Source: CAISCU01 sp943361925 (lineage in GTDB: Bacteria > Bacteroidota > Bacteroidia > UKL13-3). From it: a DNA stretch of 64,000 nucleotides. Numbering within the stretch: position 1 is the first letter of the stretch; each line of letters opens with the position of its first letter. This document shows positions 34,309 to 42,969 of the stretch, in pieces. Made by a program: the position numbers and the translations under genes. The notes beneath the pieces were generated by a model. That model did not search any database and was not told the origin of the DNA. It was given only the letters and a program-made list of their open reading frames with translations. The stretch spans positions 100,380 through 164,379 of the forward strand of contig CALRIT020000007.1 in the NCBI GenBank assembly GCA_943361925.1, given 5' to 3'.

Positions 34309-34820
34309 ATTTTCTTTTTATACAAAGGAACATTGCTGCAGGCTTCACCATACATTAAACTTTTTGCAAAAGGTAAAAGTTTATGTGTGATTTCTAAATA
34401 AGCATGAACCGGAACCGGCACATCACTGCATCCTTTTATAATCACTCTTTGGTCTTTGTAGTTTTCGGGATTGATTTGATTTAATGCATCCTGAAACAAA
34501 ATTGCTTCCAGATTTTCTAAAGAACCAAATACATATCGATTGGCAAAAGATTCAACGGCAATTCCTAAAATCATGTAAGCCCATGTAGGAATAATTGCAT
34601 CTGTTGAGCAATAAAAAGCAATATTTTTTCCCTGAAATTGTTCCCAATTGTAAGATTTGACCATCTCCCTGAAATCTTTTTCTTTTAAAATCATTTCACG
34701 AAAAAGAAAATCCTTGATATCAAAATGAATACGTTCTCCGCTGTGGTAATAATCCTCCAGGTTAAGAGTAATTAAACCACTTGCGGCAACTTTATTTTCT
34801 ATCAAATCTAATTTAGCCAT
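34305..34820 (-). CDS. DUF2480 family protein
   Basis: A 171-residue soluble protein characteristic of Bacteroidota. Landmarks are ASGLITLNLEDYYHSGERI near 14, FDIKDFLFREMILKEKDFRE near 33, DAIIPTWAYMILG near 75, and the C-terminal VIIKGCSDVPVPVHAYLEIT and SLMYGEACSNVPLYKKK. The conserved Cys, Pro and Tyr residues suggest an active site, but the biochemical role of DUF2480 is unknown. It is the last gene of a four-gene minus-strand run (IPExxVDY, pyk, lipoprotein, DUF2480) with gaps of 0-7 bases. Confidence 0.9.
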   Translation of the reverse strand: MAKLDLIENKVAASGLITLNLEDYYHSGERIHFDIKDFLFREMILKEKDFREMVKSYNWEQFQGKNIAFYCSTDAIIPTWAYMILGIAVESFANRYVFGSLENLEAILFQDALNQINPENYKDQRVIIKGCSDVPVPVHAYLEITHKLLPFAKSLMYGEACSNVPLYKKKI

Positions 34821-34823
34821 ATG

Positions 34824-35216
34824 CTATTTTAGAAACATGGTTTTAAAAATATTTCTTCTGCTTAAAACCTGCACCAAGGAGGTATCAGCTTTTCCATCTT
34901 TTGTGGCTCTTATATAATAATTACCTTGTAGAAGGTAGCCAAAGTCAGCCTGACTATTAAAACTACCTGTTGAGATAGCATTCAAAGGCAGATTTCTTTT
35001 TAAATCATCATAACTGATATATAAATAAATATCAGTATTTGTTAATTTAACAGTTCCTTCAGCATTGTAAGGAATCACAAAAAGTCTTCCATTAAACTCT
35101 GATGTATCATTGGTTATGACTTCATTTTCGAGTTGGGTATTACTTGTTTCTGATTTTTTACAGGCAAAAACACTTAATAAAACAAAAGCGACAAGTGCGA
35201 TTTTAAGAGATTTCAT
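34824..35216 (-). CDS. Small lipoprotein
   Basis: A 130-residue protein with a lipoprotein signal, MKSLKIALVAFVLLSVFAC; the Cys at 19 is the anchor. The frame continues upstream by two codons to a TTG that abuts the pyk stop; the ATG at 35216 places the positive charges of the signal correctly. The mature part contains SEFNGRLFVIPYNAEGTVKL and LLQGNYYIRATKDGKAD, a beta-sandwich-like pattern with no known activity. It lies between pyk and DUF2480 in the same run. Confidence 0.72.
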   Translation of the reverse strand: MKSLKIALVAFVLLSVFACKKSETSNTQLENEVITNDTSEFNGRLFVIPYNAEGTVKLTNTDIYLYISYDDLKRNLPLNAISTGSFNSQADFGYLLQGNYYIRATKDGKADTSLVQVLSRRNIFKTMFLK

Positions 35217-35222
35217 ATCCAA

Positions 35223-36662
35223 TTATTTTATTTCTGTGATTTTTACAGCATTTGTTCTTGAACGCTCAGTAATTGGCATACTAGCAGTATTAATAACAAT
35301 TTCACCGGGTTTTACATAACCCATTTGTACCAATTGGTCATTGATATCATTCAATGAAGCATCTGTACTTTCGAAACCTCTATATAAGAAACCTCTGATT
35401 CCCCAAACCAAACTTAATGTATTTAATAAACGAGGATTGGTTGTAAAAATAAAAATTGGAGCTTTTGGTCTGTAACTAGCCAAACGATATGCTGAATAAC
35501 CAGAGAAAGTCATACCAACAACAGCATGTGCTTTTAAGTGGTCTGAAATTCTTACCGCAGTAAACAATATTTCATCAGAAATAAAAGTTGGTGAATTTTC
35601 ATCCGGACGTTTTCCTTTGAAATAAGGAGCATTTGTTTTTTGTTCAACCTCAGCAATTGTTTTGCGCATGTAGGTAATTGCCTGAACAGGATAGGCACCA
35701 ACAGAAGTTTCTGCGCTTAACATAACAGCATCAGCACCGTCCATAACAGCATTTGCAATATCATTTACTTCTGCACGTGTTGGAACAGCATTTGTAATCA
35801 TGCTTTCCATCATTTGAGTAGCAATAATTACCGGTTTTGATAGTTCAATGCATTTTTTTACAATCATTTTTTGAATCACCGGAACTTGTTCCATTGGCAT
35901 TTCAACACCTAAATCTCCACGAGCAACCATTACTGCATCCGTAACTTGAACAATTCTGTCAATATTAGTTACTGCCTCAGGTTTTTCTACCTTAGCTACA
36001 ATTCTTGGTTTCCAGTCGTTTAGCTCAATGATATTTTTAATAAAAATAACATCATCAGCATTTCTTACAAAACTGAGAGCAACCCATTCAACTTTATTAT
36101 CAAGACCAAATTTCAAATCATCTAAATCCTTTTGAGTCATAGAAGGAATTGATAATCTGGTATCAGGAAGGTTAAAACCTTTTTTATTAGAAAGAACACC
36201 ACCAACAATTACTTTGGTTTTAATTAAATTTTTGCGGTTGGTTTCAACTACTTTTAATTCAAGTTTACCATCATCAAGCAAAATTCTTTCACCTGCATTG
36301 ATATCTTTTGGAAGGCTATCAAAATTTACATAAATTCTATCAGAGGTTCCAATGCATTTTTCGGTTGTAACTTCCAGGATAGAATCTTGAATAATTTCAA
36401 TTTTTCCGTTTTCCATTTCACCGACACGAAGTTTAGGACCTTGTAAATCGAGTAAAATAGCAACATGTGCATTTAAATCTTCTCTAACTTTTCTAATATT
36501 ATCAATTACCTGTTGGTGATCATCATATGAACCATGTGAGAAATTGAGGCGGCAAACATCTACACCTGCTTCTACAATTTTTCTAAGATTTTCATAACTA
36601 CTGGTTGCCGGACCAATTGTGGCAATAATTTTGGTTCTGTTAAAGATGCTATTGTGTGTCAT
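35223..36662 (-). CDS. pyk: Pyruvate kinase
   Basis: A 479-residue glycolytic enzyme that makes ATP and pyruvate from ADP and phosphoenolpyruvate. It has TKIIATIGPAT at the N terminus, CRLNFSHGSYDDH near 37, and LDLQGPKLRVGEM near 72. The signature MVARGDLGVEMPMEQVPVIQ lies near 245, with the catalytic lysine of IVAKVEKPEAV (near 222) and ATQMMESMI near 280. The length is that of type I bacterial enzymes, without the extra C-terminal domain. Its start is four bases after the stop of the IPExxVDY gene, a pairing found repeatedly in Bacteroidota. Confidence 0.97.
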   Translation of the reverse strand: MTHNSIFNRTKIIATIGPATSSYENLRKIVEAGVDVCRLNFSHGSYDDHQQVIDNIRKVREDLNAHVAILLDLQGPKLRVGEMENGKIEIIQDSILEVTTEKCIGTSDRIYVNFDSLPKDINAGERILLDDGKLELKVVETNRKNLIKTKVIVGGVLSNKKGFNLPDTRLSIPSMTQKDLDDLKFGLDNKVEWVALSFVRNADDVIFIKNIIELNDWKPRIVAKVEKPEAVTNIDRIVQVTDAVMVARGDLGVEMPMEQVPVIQKMIVKKCIELSKPVIIATQMMESMITNAVPTRAEVNDIANAVMDGADAVMLSAETSVGAYPVQAITYMRKTIAEVEQKTNAPYFKGKRPDENSPTFISDEILFTAVRISDHLKAHAVVGMTFSGYSAYRLASYRPKAPIFIFTTNPRLLNTLSLVWGIRGFLYRGFESTDASLNDINDQLVQMGYVKPGEIVINTASMPITERSRTNAVKITEIK

Positions 36663-36666
36663 ATTA

Positions 36667-37086
36667 TTATACTATCCAACTTAATTTATTTTTTACTTTG
36701 GCTTGATCGATTGAAGCGGCCAATCTAATTTCAGAAATATTCCGAAGCTGTGTTAAGAAATTAATTTCTTCAAAAAACTCAATTCCACCTCTTAATACCA
36801 TTAAAAAGTCGAATTGTTTTAGGTCAGGACTCAGTATTTCTCCAAATTCTTTATTGGCTATTAAAGAAAAATCCAGGTGATTTTCCTCGTCAAAATAATC
36901 CAATTTAGAGAAACCGGAATTTGCCGCAGGATTAAAATCAGGGAGTTCTAAATCCTCGATTCTGCTAAAATCTAAACCTGTTTTTTGGTTAATTAACCAG
37001 CCTAATCTGCTGATTGTTTGATTAGTAACAATTCCAATCAGGAGGAAATCAACATCTGCTTCAAAATCTAATTGTTGGCGCTTCAA
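36667..37086 (-). CDS. IPExxVDY family protein
   Basis: A 139-residue cytoplasmic protein. Bacteroidota commonly encode a protein of this size directly before pyk and it is named after a loose IPExxVDY motif. Here LDFEADVDFLLIGIVTNQTISRLGWLINQKTGLDF opens the protein and FDFLMVLRGG lies near 97. The biochemical role is unknown. The assignment rests on length, neighbourhood and the N-terminal pattern. It heads the four-gene minus-strand run and diverges from acpP; the ~140-bp gap between them carries the acpP promoter. Confidence 0.75.
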   Translation of the reverse strand: MKRQQLDFEADVDFLLIGIVTNQTISRLGWLINQKTGLDFSRIEDLELPDFNPAANSGFSKLDYFDEENHLDFSLIANKEFGEILSPDLKQFDFLMVLRGGIEFFEEINFLTQLRNISEIRLAASIDQAKVKNKLSWIV

Positions 37087-37175
37087 TAATACAAATAAAC
37101 AAAATTTTTGGGAGCTTAACCCAATGCATTTAAAATCAGCTTAAAAAAGGAAGAAAAATGACAGCAAGTCTAAAA

Positions 37176-37208
37176 TTTGCATTTTAAATCTAAAAAGTAG
37201 TTTATTTG
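37176..37208 (+). promoter_or_regulatory. Probable acpP promoter
   Basis: TTTG at 37176-37179 (-33) and the element ending TTTATTTG at 37201-37208 (-7) have a spacing of about 19-21 bases, as in Bacteroidota sigma-70-type promoters. Transcription would begin near 37214, leaving a short leader before the acpP ATG at 37231. Confidence 0.5.
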
Positions 37209-37230
37209 CACAGTATAAAACTTAAGAACA

Positions 37231-37470
37231 ATGTCAGACATCAGAGGAAGAGTAAAAATTATCATCATGGACAAGCTAGGTGTTGAAGAAAGCGAAATCA
37301 ACGACGAAGCAAGCTTCACCAATGATTTAGGTGCAGATTCACTTGACACCGTAGAATTGATTATGGAATTCGAAAAAGAATTCAATATTGCAATTCCAGA
37401 CGACCAAGCAGAGAAAATTGCTACAGTTGGTCAGGCAGTTGCCTACATTGAAGCAAATGTAAAAAACTAA
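37231..37470 (+). CDS. acpP: Acyl carrier protein
   Basis: A 79-residue acidic protein with the phosphopantetheine attachment site LGADSLDTVELIMEFE; the Ser in DSLD carries the prosthetic group. It shuttles acyl chains in type II fatty-acid synthesis. Length and helix pattern are typical. fabF follows after 23 bases and rnc after that, the conserved acpP-fabF-rnc order of many bacteria. Confidence 0.97.
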   Translation: MSDIRGRVKIIIMDKLGVEESEINDEASFTNDLGADSLDTVELIMEFEKEFNIAIPDDQAEKIATVGQAVAYIEANVKN

Positions 37471-37493
37471 GCCGCAGCATTAAAATTTTACAA

Positions 37494-38747
37494 ATGCGTT
37501 TGCGTAGAGTTGTTGTAACAGGATTAGGTGCCTTAACACCCATTGGCAACACCCTTCAGGCGTATTGGGATGGATTATCAAATGGGGTAAGTGGTGCAGC
37601 ACCAATTACCCAATTTGATGCATCCAAGTTCAAAACCCGATTCGCGTGTGAGGTCAAGAATTTCGACCCAACTGAATTTATTGATAAAAAAGAAGCAAGA
37701 CGGATGGACCGTTTTACTCAATTTGCAATTGTCACCTCAGATGAGGCAATTCGTGATGCGGGCTTGACTTCCGAAAATATCAATCCAGATAGGGTGGGAG
37801 TTATTTGGGGTACAGGTATCGGTGGACTTCACACATTTTTGAGTGAGGTTACTTCGTTTGCTAAAGGTGATGGTACACCGCGTTTTAGTCCATTCTTCAT
37901 TCCAATGATGATTGGAGATATTTCAGCGGGTATGATTTCTATTCGCCATGGTTATCGTGGTCCCAATTTCGTTACCATGTCTGCTTGTGCTTCATCAACA
38001 AATGCCATTGCTGATGCCTTCAATTATATTCGTTTAAACAAAGCTGATATTATTGTTACAGGCGGTTCTGAAGCTTGTGTTAATGAAGCCGCTATGGGTG
38101 GTTTCAATTCTATGAAAGCCCTGAGCGAACGTAATGATGACCCTCAAACTGCCTCAAGACCTTTCGATTTAAATCGTGATGGTTTTGTTTTAGGTGAAGG
38201 TTCCGGTGCTTTAATTCTTGAAGATTTAGACCATGCCTTAGCTCGCGGTGCAAAAATTTACGCCGAAGTAGTAGGTTGTGGTTTATCTGCTGATGCATAT
38301 CATATGACTGCTCCACATCCTGATGGTTTGGGTGCAACTAATGTGATGAAAAATGCATTGGAAGATGCAGGAATGAAACCCGAAGACATTGATTATATTA
38401 ATGTTCACGGAACTTCAACTCCTTTAGGTGATCCACAGGAAGTAAAAGCAATTACCAATATTTTTGGTGACCATGCTTTCAATATTAATATCAGTTCTAC
38501 TAAATCAATGACTGGTCACCTTTTAGGTGGTGCTGGAGCAATTGAAACAATTGCATGTATTCTGGCTGTTGATAAAGGAATTATTCCTCCAACAATTAAC
38601 CACACAACAGATGATCCGGCTTTTGATACTCGTTTGAATTTGACTTTCAACAAAGCACAACACCGCGAAGTTAGAGCTGCTTTAAGCAATACTTTTGGCT
38701 TCGGTGGACATAATGCTTCTGTTATTATTAAGAAATTTACTGAGTAA
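37494..38747 (+). CDS. fabF: 3-oxoacyl-[acyl-carrier-protein] synthase II
   Basis: A 417-residue condensing enzyme that elongates acyl-ACP with malonyl-ACP. The catalytic triad is visible: Cys in MSACASSTNAI (near 165), His in NVHGTSTPLGD (near 305) and His in TKSMTGHLLGGAGA (near 342). It starts with RRVVVTGLGALTPIG, a typical FabF beginning. It is located between acpP and rnc in one plus-strand unit, with a five-base gap to rnc. Confidence 0.97.
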   Translation: MRLRRVVVTGLGALTPIGNTLQAYWDGLSNGVSGAAPITQFDASKFKTRFACEVKNFDPTEFIDKKEARRMDRFTQFAIVTSDEAIRDAGLTSENINPDRVGVIWGTGIGGLHTFLSEVTSFAKGDGTPRFSPFFIPMMIGDISAGMISIRHGYRGPNFVTMSACASSTNAIADAFNYIRLNKADIIVTGGSEACVNEAAMGGFNSMKALSERNDDPQTASRPFDLNRDGFVLGEGSGALILEDLDHALARGAKIYAEVVGCGLSADAYHMTAPHPDGLGATNVMKNALEDAGMKPEDIDYINVHGTSTPLGDPQEVKAITNIFGDHAFNINISSTKSMTGHLLGGAGAIETIACILAVDKGIIPPTINHTTDDPAFDTRLNLTFNKAQHREVRAALSNTFGFGGHNASVIIKKFTE

Positions 38748-38752
38748 TTTTT

Positions 38753-39511
38753 GTGCTTCGGAAACTCGTAACTTCTGTTTGGCCCAGAAATGCGAAGCAG
38801 CGGGCTTTGGCCCTTCAAATTAAATCAATAACCGGTTTTAAACCGAGTCGTTTGGTTTGCTACGAGCAAGCTTTGCGACATCATTCTGTCTCTAAAACGA
38901 TTCATCACAATGGGTCTAGAGATAGTAATGAGAGATTGGAATTTCTCGGCGATGCCATGCTGAATGCTGTCATCGCCGAGTATTTATTCAAAAAATACCC
39001 TTACCAGGATGAGGGTTTCCTAACCCAACTTCGTTCCAAAATTGTCAGTCGTGAAAGCCTCAACGACCTTGCCATGAAAATTCAATTGAATAAATTGGTT
39101 GTTTATGATAGGCGTAGTATGCACAATATCAATCTTAGAAACAGCATTTTTGGAAATGCACTTGAAGCTTTTCTTGGTGCCATTTTTCTTGATGGTGGTT
39201 TTTCAACTTGCCGCGATTTTATTCTAGATAAATTACTCAAATACCACGTTGATGTAGATAAATTAGAACATACAGAAACTAATTTTAAGGGTAGATTGAT
39301 AGAATTTGGACAGAAAAAATCATTAAATGTTGAGTTTGATGTTGAAGAAAGACCTGATGGAAAACAAAAATTGTTTACAATTAAAGTTCTGGTAAACAAA
39401 GAAATAAAAGGTCAGGCAGAACATACAAATAAGAAAAAAGCCGAACAAATGGCTGCTCAAAAAGCCCTGGATTCAATTCCCGAATACACTACTTATTTAG
39501 CTGCAAATTAA
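38753..39511 (+). CDS. rnc: Ribonuclease III
   Basis: A 252-residue endonuclease specific for double-stranded RNA, used in rRNA and mRNA processing. The signature NERLEFLGDAMLNAVI near residue 60 holds the metal-binding acids, and AFLGAIFLDGG near 145 supplies the second set. The C-terminal double-stranded-RNA-binding domain has NFKGRLIEFGQ near 180 and NKKKAEQMAAQKALDSI near 230. The start codon is GTG at 38753, five bases after the fabF stop; no ATG fits the domain start. Confidence 0.95.
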   Translation: MLRKLVTSVWPRNAKQRALALQIKSITGFKPSRLVCYEQALRHHSVSKTIHHNGSRDSNERLEFLGDAMLNAVIAEYLFKKYPYQDEGFLTQLRSKIVSRESLNDLAMKIQLNKLVVYDRRSMHNINLRNSIFGNALEAFLGAIFLDGGFSTCRDFILDKLLKYHVDVDKLEHTETNFKGRLIEFGQKKSLNVEFDVEERPDGKQKLFTIKVLVNKEIKGQAEHTNKKKAEQMAAQKALDSIPEYTTYLAAN

Positions 39512-39546
39512 GTTTTTGTTATATTGTGTAACAATCAAACTTACAC

Positions 39547-40500
39547 ATGAGCTCTATTTCCGAAATTATTTCTACTGATTTGGCCGAATATGGTGAAATC
39601 AAAGACCAAATTAAAGCAATTAAAAAATTTGTCTCTAAGCTTGAAGTTAAGGAGGGAAAAAAGTTTGAGCTTAAAAAATTCAAAACAAATATTTCAAACA
39701 AGCCCTTTGAAAAAGTTGAAGGTGAATTGTTACTTGAATTAGGTTTAAAAGCACTTTCTGTTTTTCAAGATAAGTTTTATGCTGAAGGAAAGAGAAGTTT
39801 TTTAATCATCCTTCAAGCCATGGATGCTGCGGGAAAAGATGGTGCAATAAAATATGTAATGGGTGGATTAAATCCACAGGGAGTGCGGGTTACAAGCTTT
39901 AAGGTTCCTTCAAAAGAAGAACTTTCACATGATTTTTTATGGAGACATTATAAAGCTCTTCCTGCCAAAGGTGAAATTGGGATTTTTAATCGTTCACATT
40001 ACGAAAATGTTTTAGTTACACGTGTTCATCCTGAATATATTTTAAATGAACATATTCCTGGAATTGATTCAGTTGATGATGTGAATGAGAAGTTTTGGGA
40101 AAATAGATTCAAACAAATCAATCATTTCGAAAAAACTTTATCGGATTCAGGAACTGTGATTTTGAAGTTCTTTTTGCATGTTTCAAAAGATATTCAAAAG
40201 GAACGTTTATTGGAACGAATTGAGGAAAAGGGTAAAAACTGGAAATTTTCTTCAGGTGATTTAGCCGAAAGAAAACTTTGGGACAATTATATGTCGGCTT
40301 ACGAAGAGATGATTTCAGCAACTTCAACAAAAGAAGCGCCATGGTTTGTTTTACCTGCGGATGATAAATGGTTTGCCCGTTTATGTATGAGCACAATCAT
40401 TCAAAATTGTTTTGATGATATGAATCCGAAGTATCCAAAATTGAATTTGTTTGAAGAAGCTGAGATTCTTAAATGCAGAGAATTACTCTTAAAAGATTAA
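39547..40500 (+). CDS. ppk2: PPK2-family polyphosphate kinase/phosphotransferase
   Basis: A 317-residue enzyme of the PPK2 family. Walker A is MDAAGKDGAIKYVMGG near 98; GVRVTSFKVPSKEELSHDFLWR and IFNRSHYENVLVTRVHPEY follow near 118-165. PPK2 enzymes transfer phosphate between inorganic polyphosphate and nucleotides; the class decides whether NMP, NDP or NTP is used and cannot be fixed here. The helical N-terminal extension (~95 residues) is normal for the ~300-residue subfamily. It is preceded by rnc and converges on truA, with a 12-base overlap of the 3' ends. Confidence 0.9.
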   Translation: MSSISEIISTDLAEYGEIKDQIKAIKKFVSKLEVKEGKKFELKKFKTNISNKPFEKVEGELLLELGLKALSVFQDKFYAEGKRSFLIILQAMDAAGKDGAIKYVMGGLNPQGVRVTSFKVPSKEELSHDFLWRHYKALPAKGEIGIFNRSHYENVLVTRVHPEYILNEHIPGIDSVDDVNEKFWENRFKQINHFEKTLSDSGTVILKFFLHVSKDIQKERLLERIEEKGKNWKFSSGDLAERKLWDNYMSAYEEMISATSTKEAPWFVLPADDKWFARLCMSTIIQNCFDDMNPKYPKLNLFEEAEILKCRELLLKD

Positions 40501-41241
40501 AGATTCTGTTTTTGGATATTCAATTTTCGTAAGGTACAAACCATGCGCAGGAACTGATTGTCCGGCCTCTGACCTGTTTTTACTTTCTAGAATTTTGATA
40601 AAATCATCAATAGAACAACGGTTTAGTCCAACTTCAACTAGTGTTCCTACAATTGCTCTTACCATGTTTCTCAGGAATCTATCGGCTTGGATATAAAAAA
40701 TTAACAAACCATTTTCGTGTTTAATCCATTTAGCTTCATCTATTCTACAAATGAATGTATTTACCTGTGTATGTACTTTTGAAAAGCATTCAAAATCGGA
40801 GTAGTTCTTTAATAATGAAGCAGCTTCATTCATTTTATTGAAATCTAAATCACGGTAAAAACACCAGCTTAATTCTTGTAAAAACGGGTTTAATCTGTTT
40901 GAAATATGGTACTCGTATGTTCTCGAAATTGCATCAAATCTTGCATGAAATCTTTCAGGAACTTTACAAGCTCTATATACCGAAATATCTTTTGGTAAAA
41001 TTGCATTGAGTTGGTAACAAAATTTGCCTGTATCTAATTCATTTTCTGACTCAAAGTGTGCATAATATTGACGTGCATGAACGCCGGTATCAGTTCTTCC
41101 ACAACCGGTAATTTCTGTAGGTACTTTTAATAAAATTTGTAATTTATTTTCAATTTCGGCCTGAACAGAATGCGCGTTTTGTTGCACCTGCCAACCATGG
41201 TAGTTTTTTCCGTTATAAGCAAGTTCTAAAAAGTAGCGCAA
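40489..41241 (-). CDS. truA: tRNA pseudouridine synthase A
   Basis: A 250-residue enzyme that makes pseudouridine at positions 38-40 of tRNA anticodon arms. The catalytic Asp lies in TGCGRTDTGVHARQYYAHF near 48. Other family marks are LELAYNGKNYHGWQVQQNA at the start, RTYEYHI near 105 and FLRNMVRAIVGTLVEVG near 185. The length is typical. The 3' end overlaps ppk2 by 12 bases. Confidence 0.96.
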   Translation of the reverse strand: MRYFLELAYNGKNYHGWQVQQNAHSVQAEIENKLQILLKVPTEITGCGRTDTGVHARQYYAHFESENELDTGKFCYQLNAILPKDISVYRACKVPERFHARFDAISRTYEYHISNRLNPFLQELSWCFYRDLDFNKMNEAASLLKNYSDFECFSKVHTQVNTFICRIDEAKWIKHENGLLIFYIQADRFLRNMVRAIVGTLVEVGLNRCSIDDFIKILESKNRSEAGQSVPAHGLYLTKIEYPKTESLIF

Positions 41242-41392
41242 AGTGGTTGATTAAGAATTGATACAAATTTAAATAATCCTCAAAGATGTTGTTTTTATAG
41301 GAATATGAAAAAATATATAAGTAAACAAATGAATGAAACAATTGCAAAGCCATGAATTGATTTATCGTTTAACAAATAGCCTAAAAAATGTG

Positions 41393-41400
41393 TATTTTTG
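41393..41400 (+). promoter_or_regulatory. asnS promoter -7 element
   Basis: TATTTTTG matches the Bacteroidota -7 consensus TAnnTTTG exactly. Transcription from about 41407 would leave a 26-base leader before the ATG at 41433 and would exclude the longer frame starting at 41388. Confidence 0.6.
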
Positions 41401-41432
41401 TAGCTTATTTAAAGAAAACAGAGAGGATTTTC

Positions 41433-42956
41433 ATGCAAGAATTTTTAATTAAAGACTTAGCTGCTTATGAGGGTAAACAAATTACTCTGAAAGGTTGGGC
41501 AAGTAACAAACGCGAAGGTAAAGGCTTGGCTTTTATTATTTTAAGGGATGGTACCGGTTGGTGCCAATGTGTTGTTTCACAAGAATCTGTATCTGAAGAA
41601 ATTTTCAATGAAGCTAAAAAAGTAACACTTGAAAGTTCTCTTGAATTAACGGGTTTAGTTGTAAAAGATGAACGCCAGATTGGCGGATATGAAATTCAGG
41701 TGAATAATTTAAATCTAATTGGAACCTCTCCTGAATATCCTATTGCTAAAAAAGAACATGGTGTTGATTTTCTTACAGATAACCGTCATTTATGGTTAAG
41801 AAGCCAGCGTCAATGGGCTATTATGAAAATTCGTAATAGAATCATTTTTGCGATTCATGAATTTTTTCAAAATGATGGTTTTGTTCAAATGGATGCGCCA
41901 ATTTTTACAGGTAATGCCTGTGAAGGAACATCAAATTTGTTTGAAACTGATTTCTACGGTGACCCGGCTTATTTAAGTCAAAGTGGACAATTATACGGAG
42001 AAGCAATGGCTTTTTCTTTGGGCAAAATTTATACTTTCGGTCCTACATTCCGTGCAGAGAAATCAAAAACCAGAAGACATTTAAGTGAGTTCTGGATGAT
42101 TGAACCTGAAATGATTTTCCATGATATTTTCGATAACATGGATTTGATTGAAAGATTTCTTCGTGCTGTAGTTTCATCTGTTTTAAATGATTGTAAAAAG
42201 GAATTAGAGATAGTTGGAAGAGATACATCAGTATTAGAAAACATTATCAAACCTTTCCCTCGTTTAACTTACGATGAAGCTGTAAAAATCATCAAAGGTG
42301 AAGAAGATGTTAATGGTAAAAATGCCATTACTTCATTGGAAGATGAAATGAAGAAAGTTGAAGCCAGAATCATTGAAATCAATACAGATATAGCTGCAAG
42401 AGAAGAAAAAATCAAAACTCCGGGAATGAAAAAAGGAGAGATTGGTTTTAATCAGGCACAAATTGATAAATTGAAACAGGAATTAGCTGATTTGGAAGAG
42501 CAAGCCAGAAACATTCCTCAATGGTTAAACAGTGCAAGAAACTTCGAATACGGAAACGATTTTGGTGGTTCAGATGAAACAGTTTTAACTCGTTTGTTTG
42601 ATGTGCCAATTATGGTTTACAACTGGCCACATGAGGTAAAAGCATTCTACTTAAAACGCGATCCTAATGATAGTAGATTTGCTCGTGGAGTAGATACTTT
42701 GGCTCCGGAAGGTTATGGCGAAATTGTTGGTGGTGGTGAACGTGAAACTGATGTGAATTTATTGATTGATAAAATCAATGAACACGAGTTACCAATGCAG
42801 GCTTTCGAATGGTATTTGGATTTAAGAAGATATGGAACTGTGCCTCATGCCGGATTTGGTTTAGGTTTAGAGCGTTTAGTTACCTGGATTTGTAAACTGC
42901 CACATGTTAGAGAAAGTATTCCTTTCCCTCGCATGTATGGTAGATTATTGCCTTAA
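41433..42956 (+). CDS. asnS: Asparaginyl-tRNA synthetase with lineage-type coiled-coil insertion
   Basis: A 507-residue class II synthetase charging tRNA-Asn. The OB-fold anticodon domain occupies the first ~110 residues. Class II motifs follow: FVQMDAPIFTGNACEG (motif 1), FGPTFRAEKSKTRRHLSEFWMIEPE (motif 2, given as landmarks FRAEKS and EFWMIEPE), and GFGLGLERLV (motif 3). It is about 40 residues longer than E. coli AsnRS. The extra length comes from a Lys/Glu-rich segment at about 290-365 (KKVEARIIEINTDIAAREEK) predicted to form a coiled coil. The start MQEFLIKDL at 41433 is preferred over an upstream ATG because of the -7 element at 41393. Confidence 0.95.
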   Translation: MQEFLIKDLAAYEGKQITLKGWASNKREGKGLAFIILRDGTGWCQCVVSQESVSEEIFNEAKKVTLESSLELTGLVVKDERQIGGYEIQVNNLNLIGTSPEYPIAKKEHGVDFLTDNRHLWLRSQRQWAIMKIRNRIIFAIHEFFQNDGFVQMDAPIFTGNACEGTSNLFETDFYGDPAYLSQSGQLYGEAMAFSLGKIYTFGPTFRAEKSKTRRHLSEFWMIEPEMIFHDIFDNMDLIERFLRAVVSSVLNDCKKELEIVGRDTSVLENIIKPFPRLTYDEAVKIIKGEEDVNGKNAITSLEDEMKKVEARIIEINTDIAAREEKIKTPGMKKGEIGFNQAQIDKLKQELADLEEQARNIPQWLNSARNFEYGNDFGGSDETVLTRLFDVPIMVYNWPHEVKAFYLKRDPNDSRFARGVDTLAPEGYGEIVGGGERETDVNLLIDKINEHELPMQAFEWYLDLRRYGTVPHAGFGLGLERLVTWICKLPHVRESIPFPRMYGRLLP

Positions 42957-42969
42957 CATTTATTTTTTT

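Noticed and set aside
35223..38747. tRNA or rRNA genes in the intergenic gaps
   Set aside because: No cloverleaf or conserved T-loop (GGTTCGAATCC-type) or rRNA sequence was found by eye in any gap of the window.
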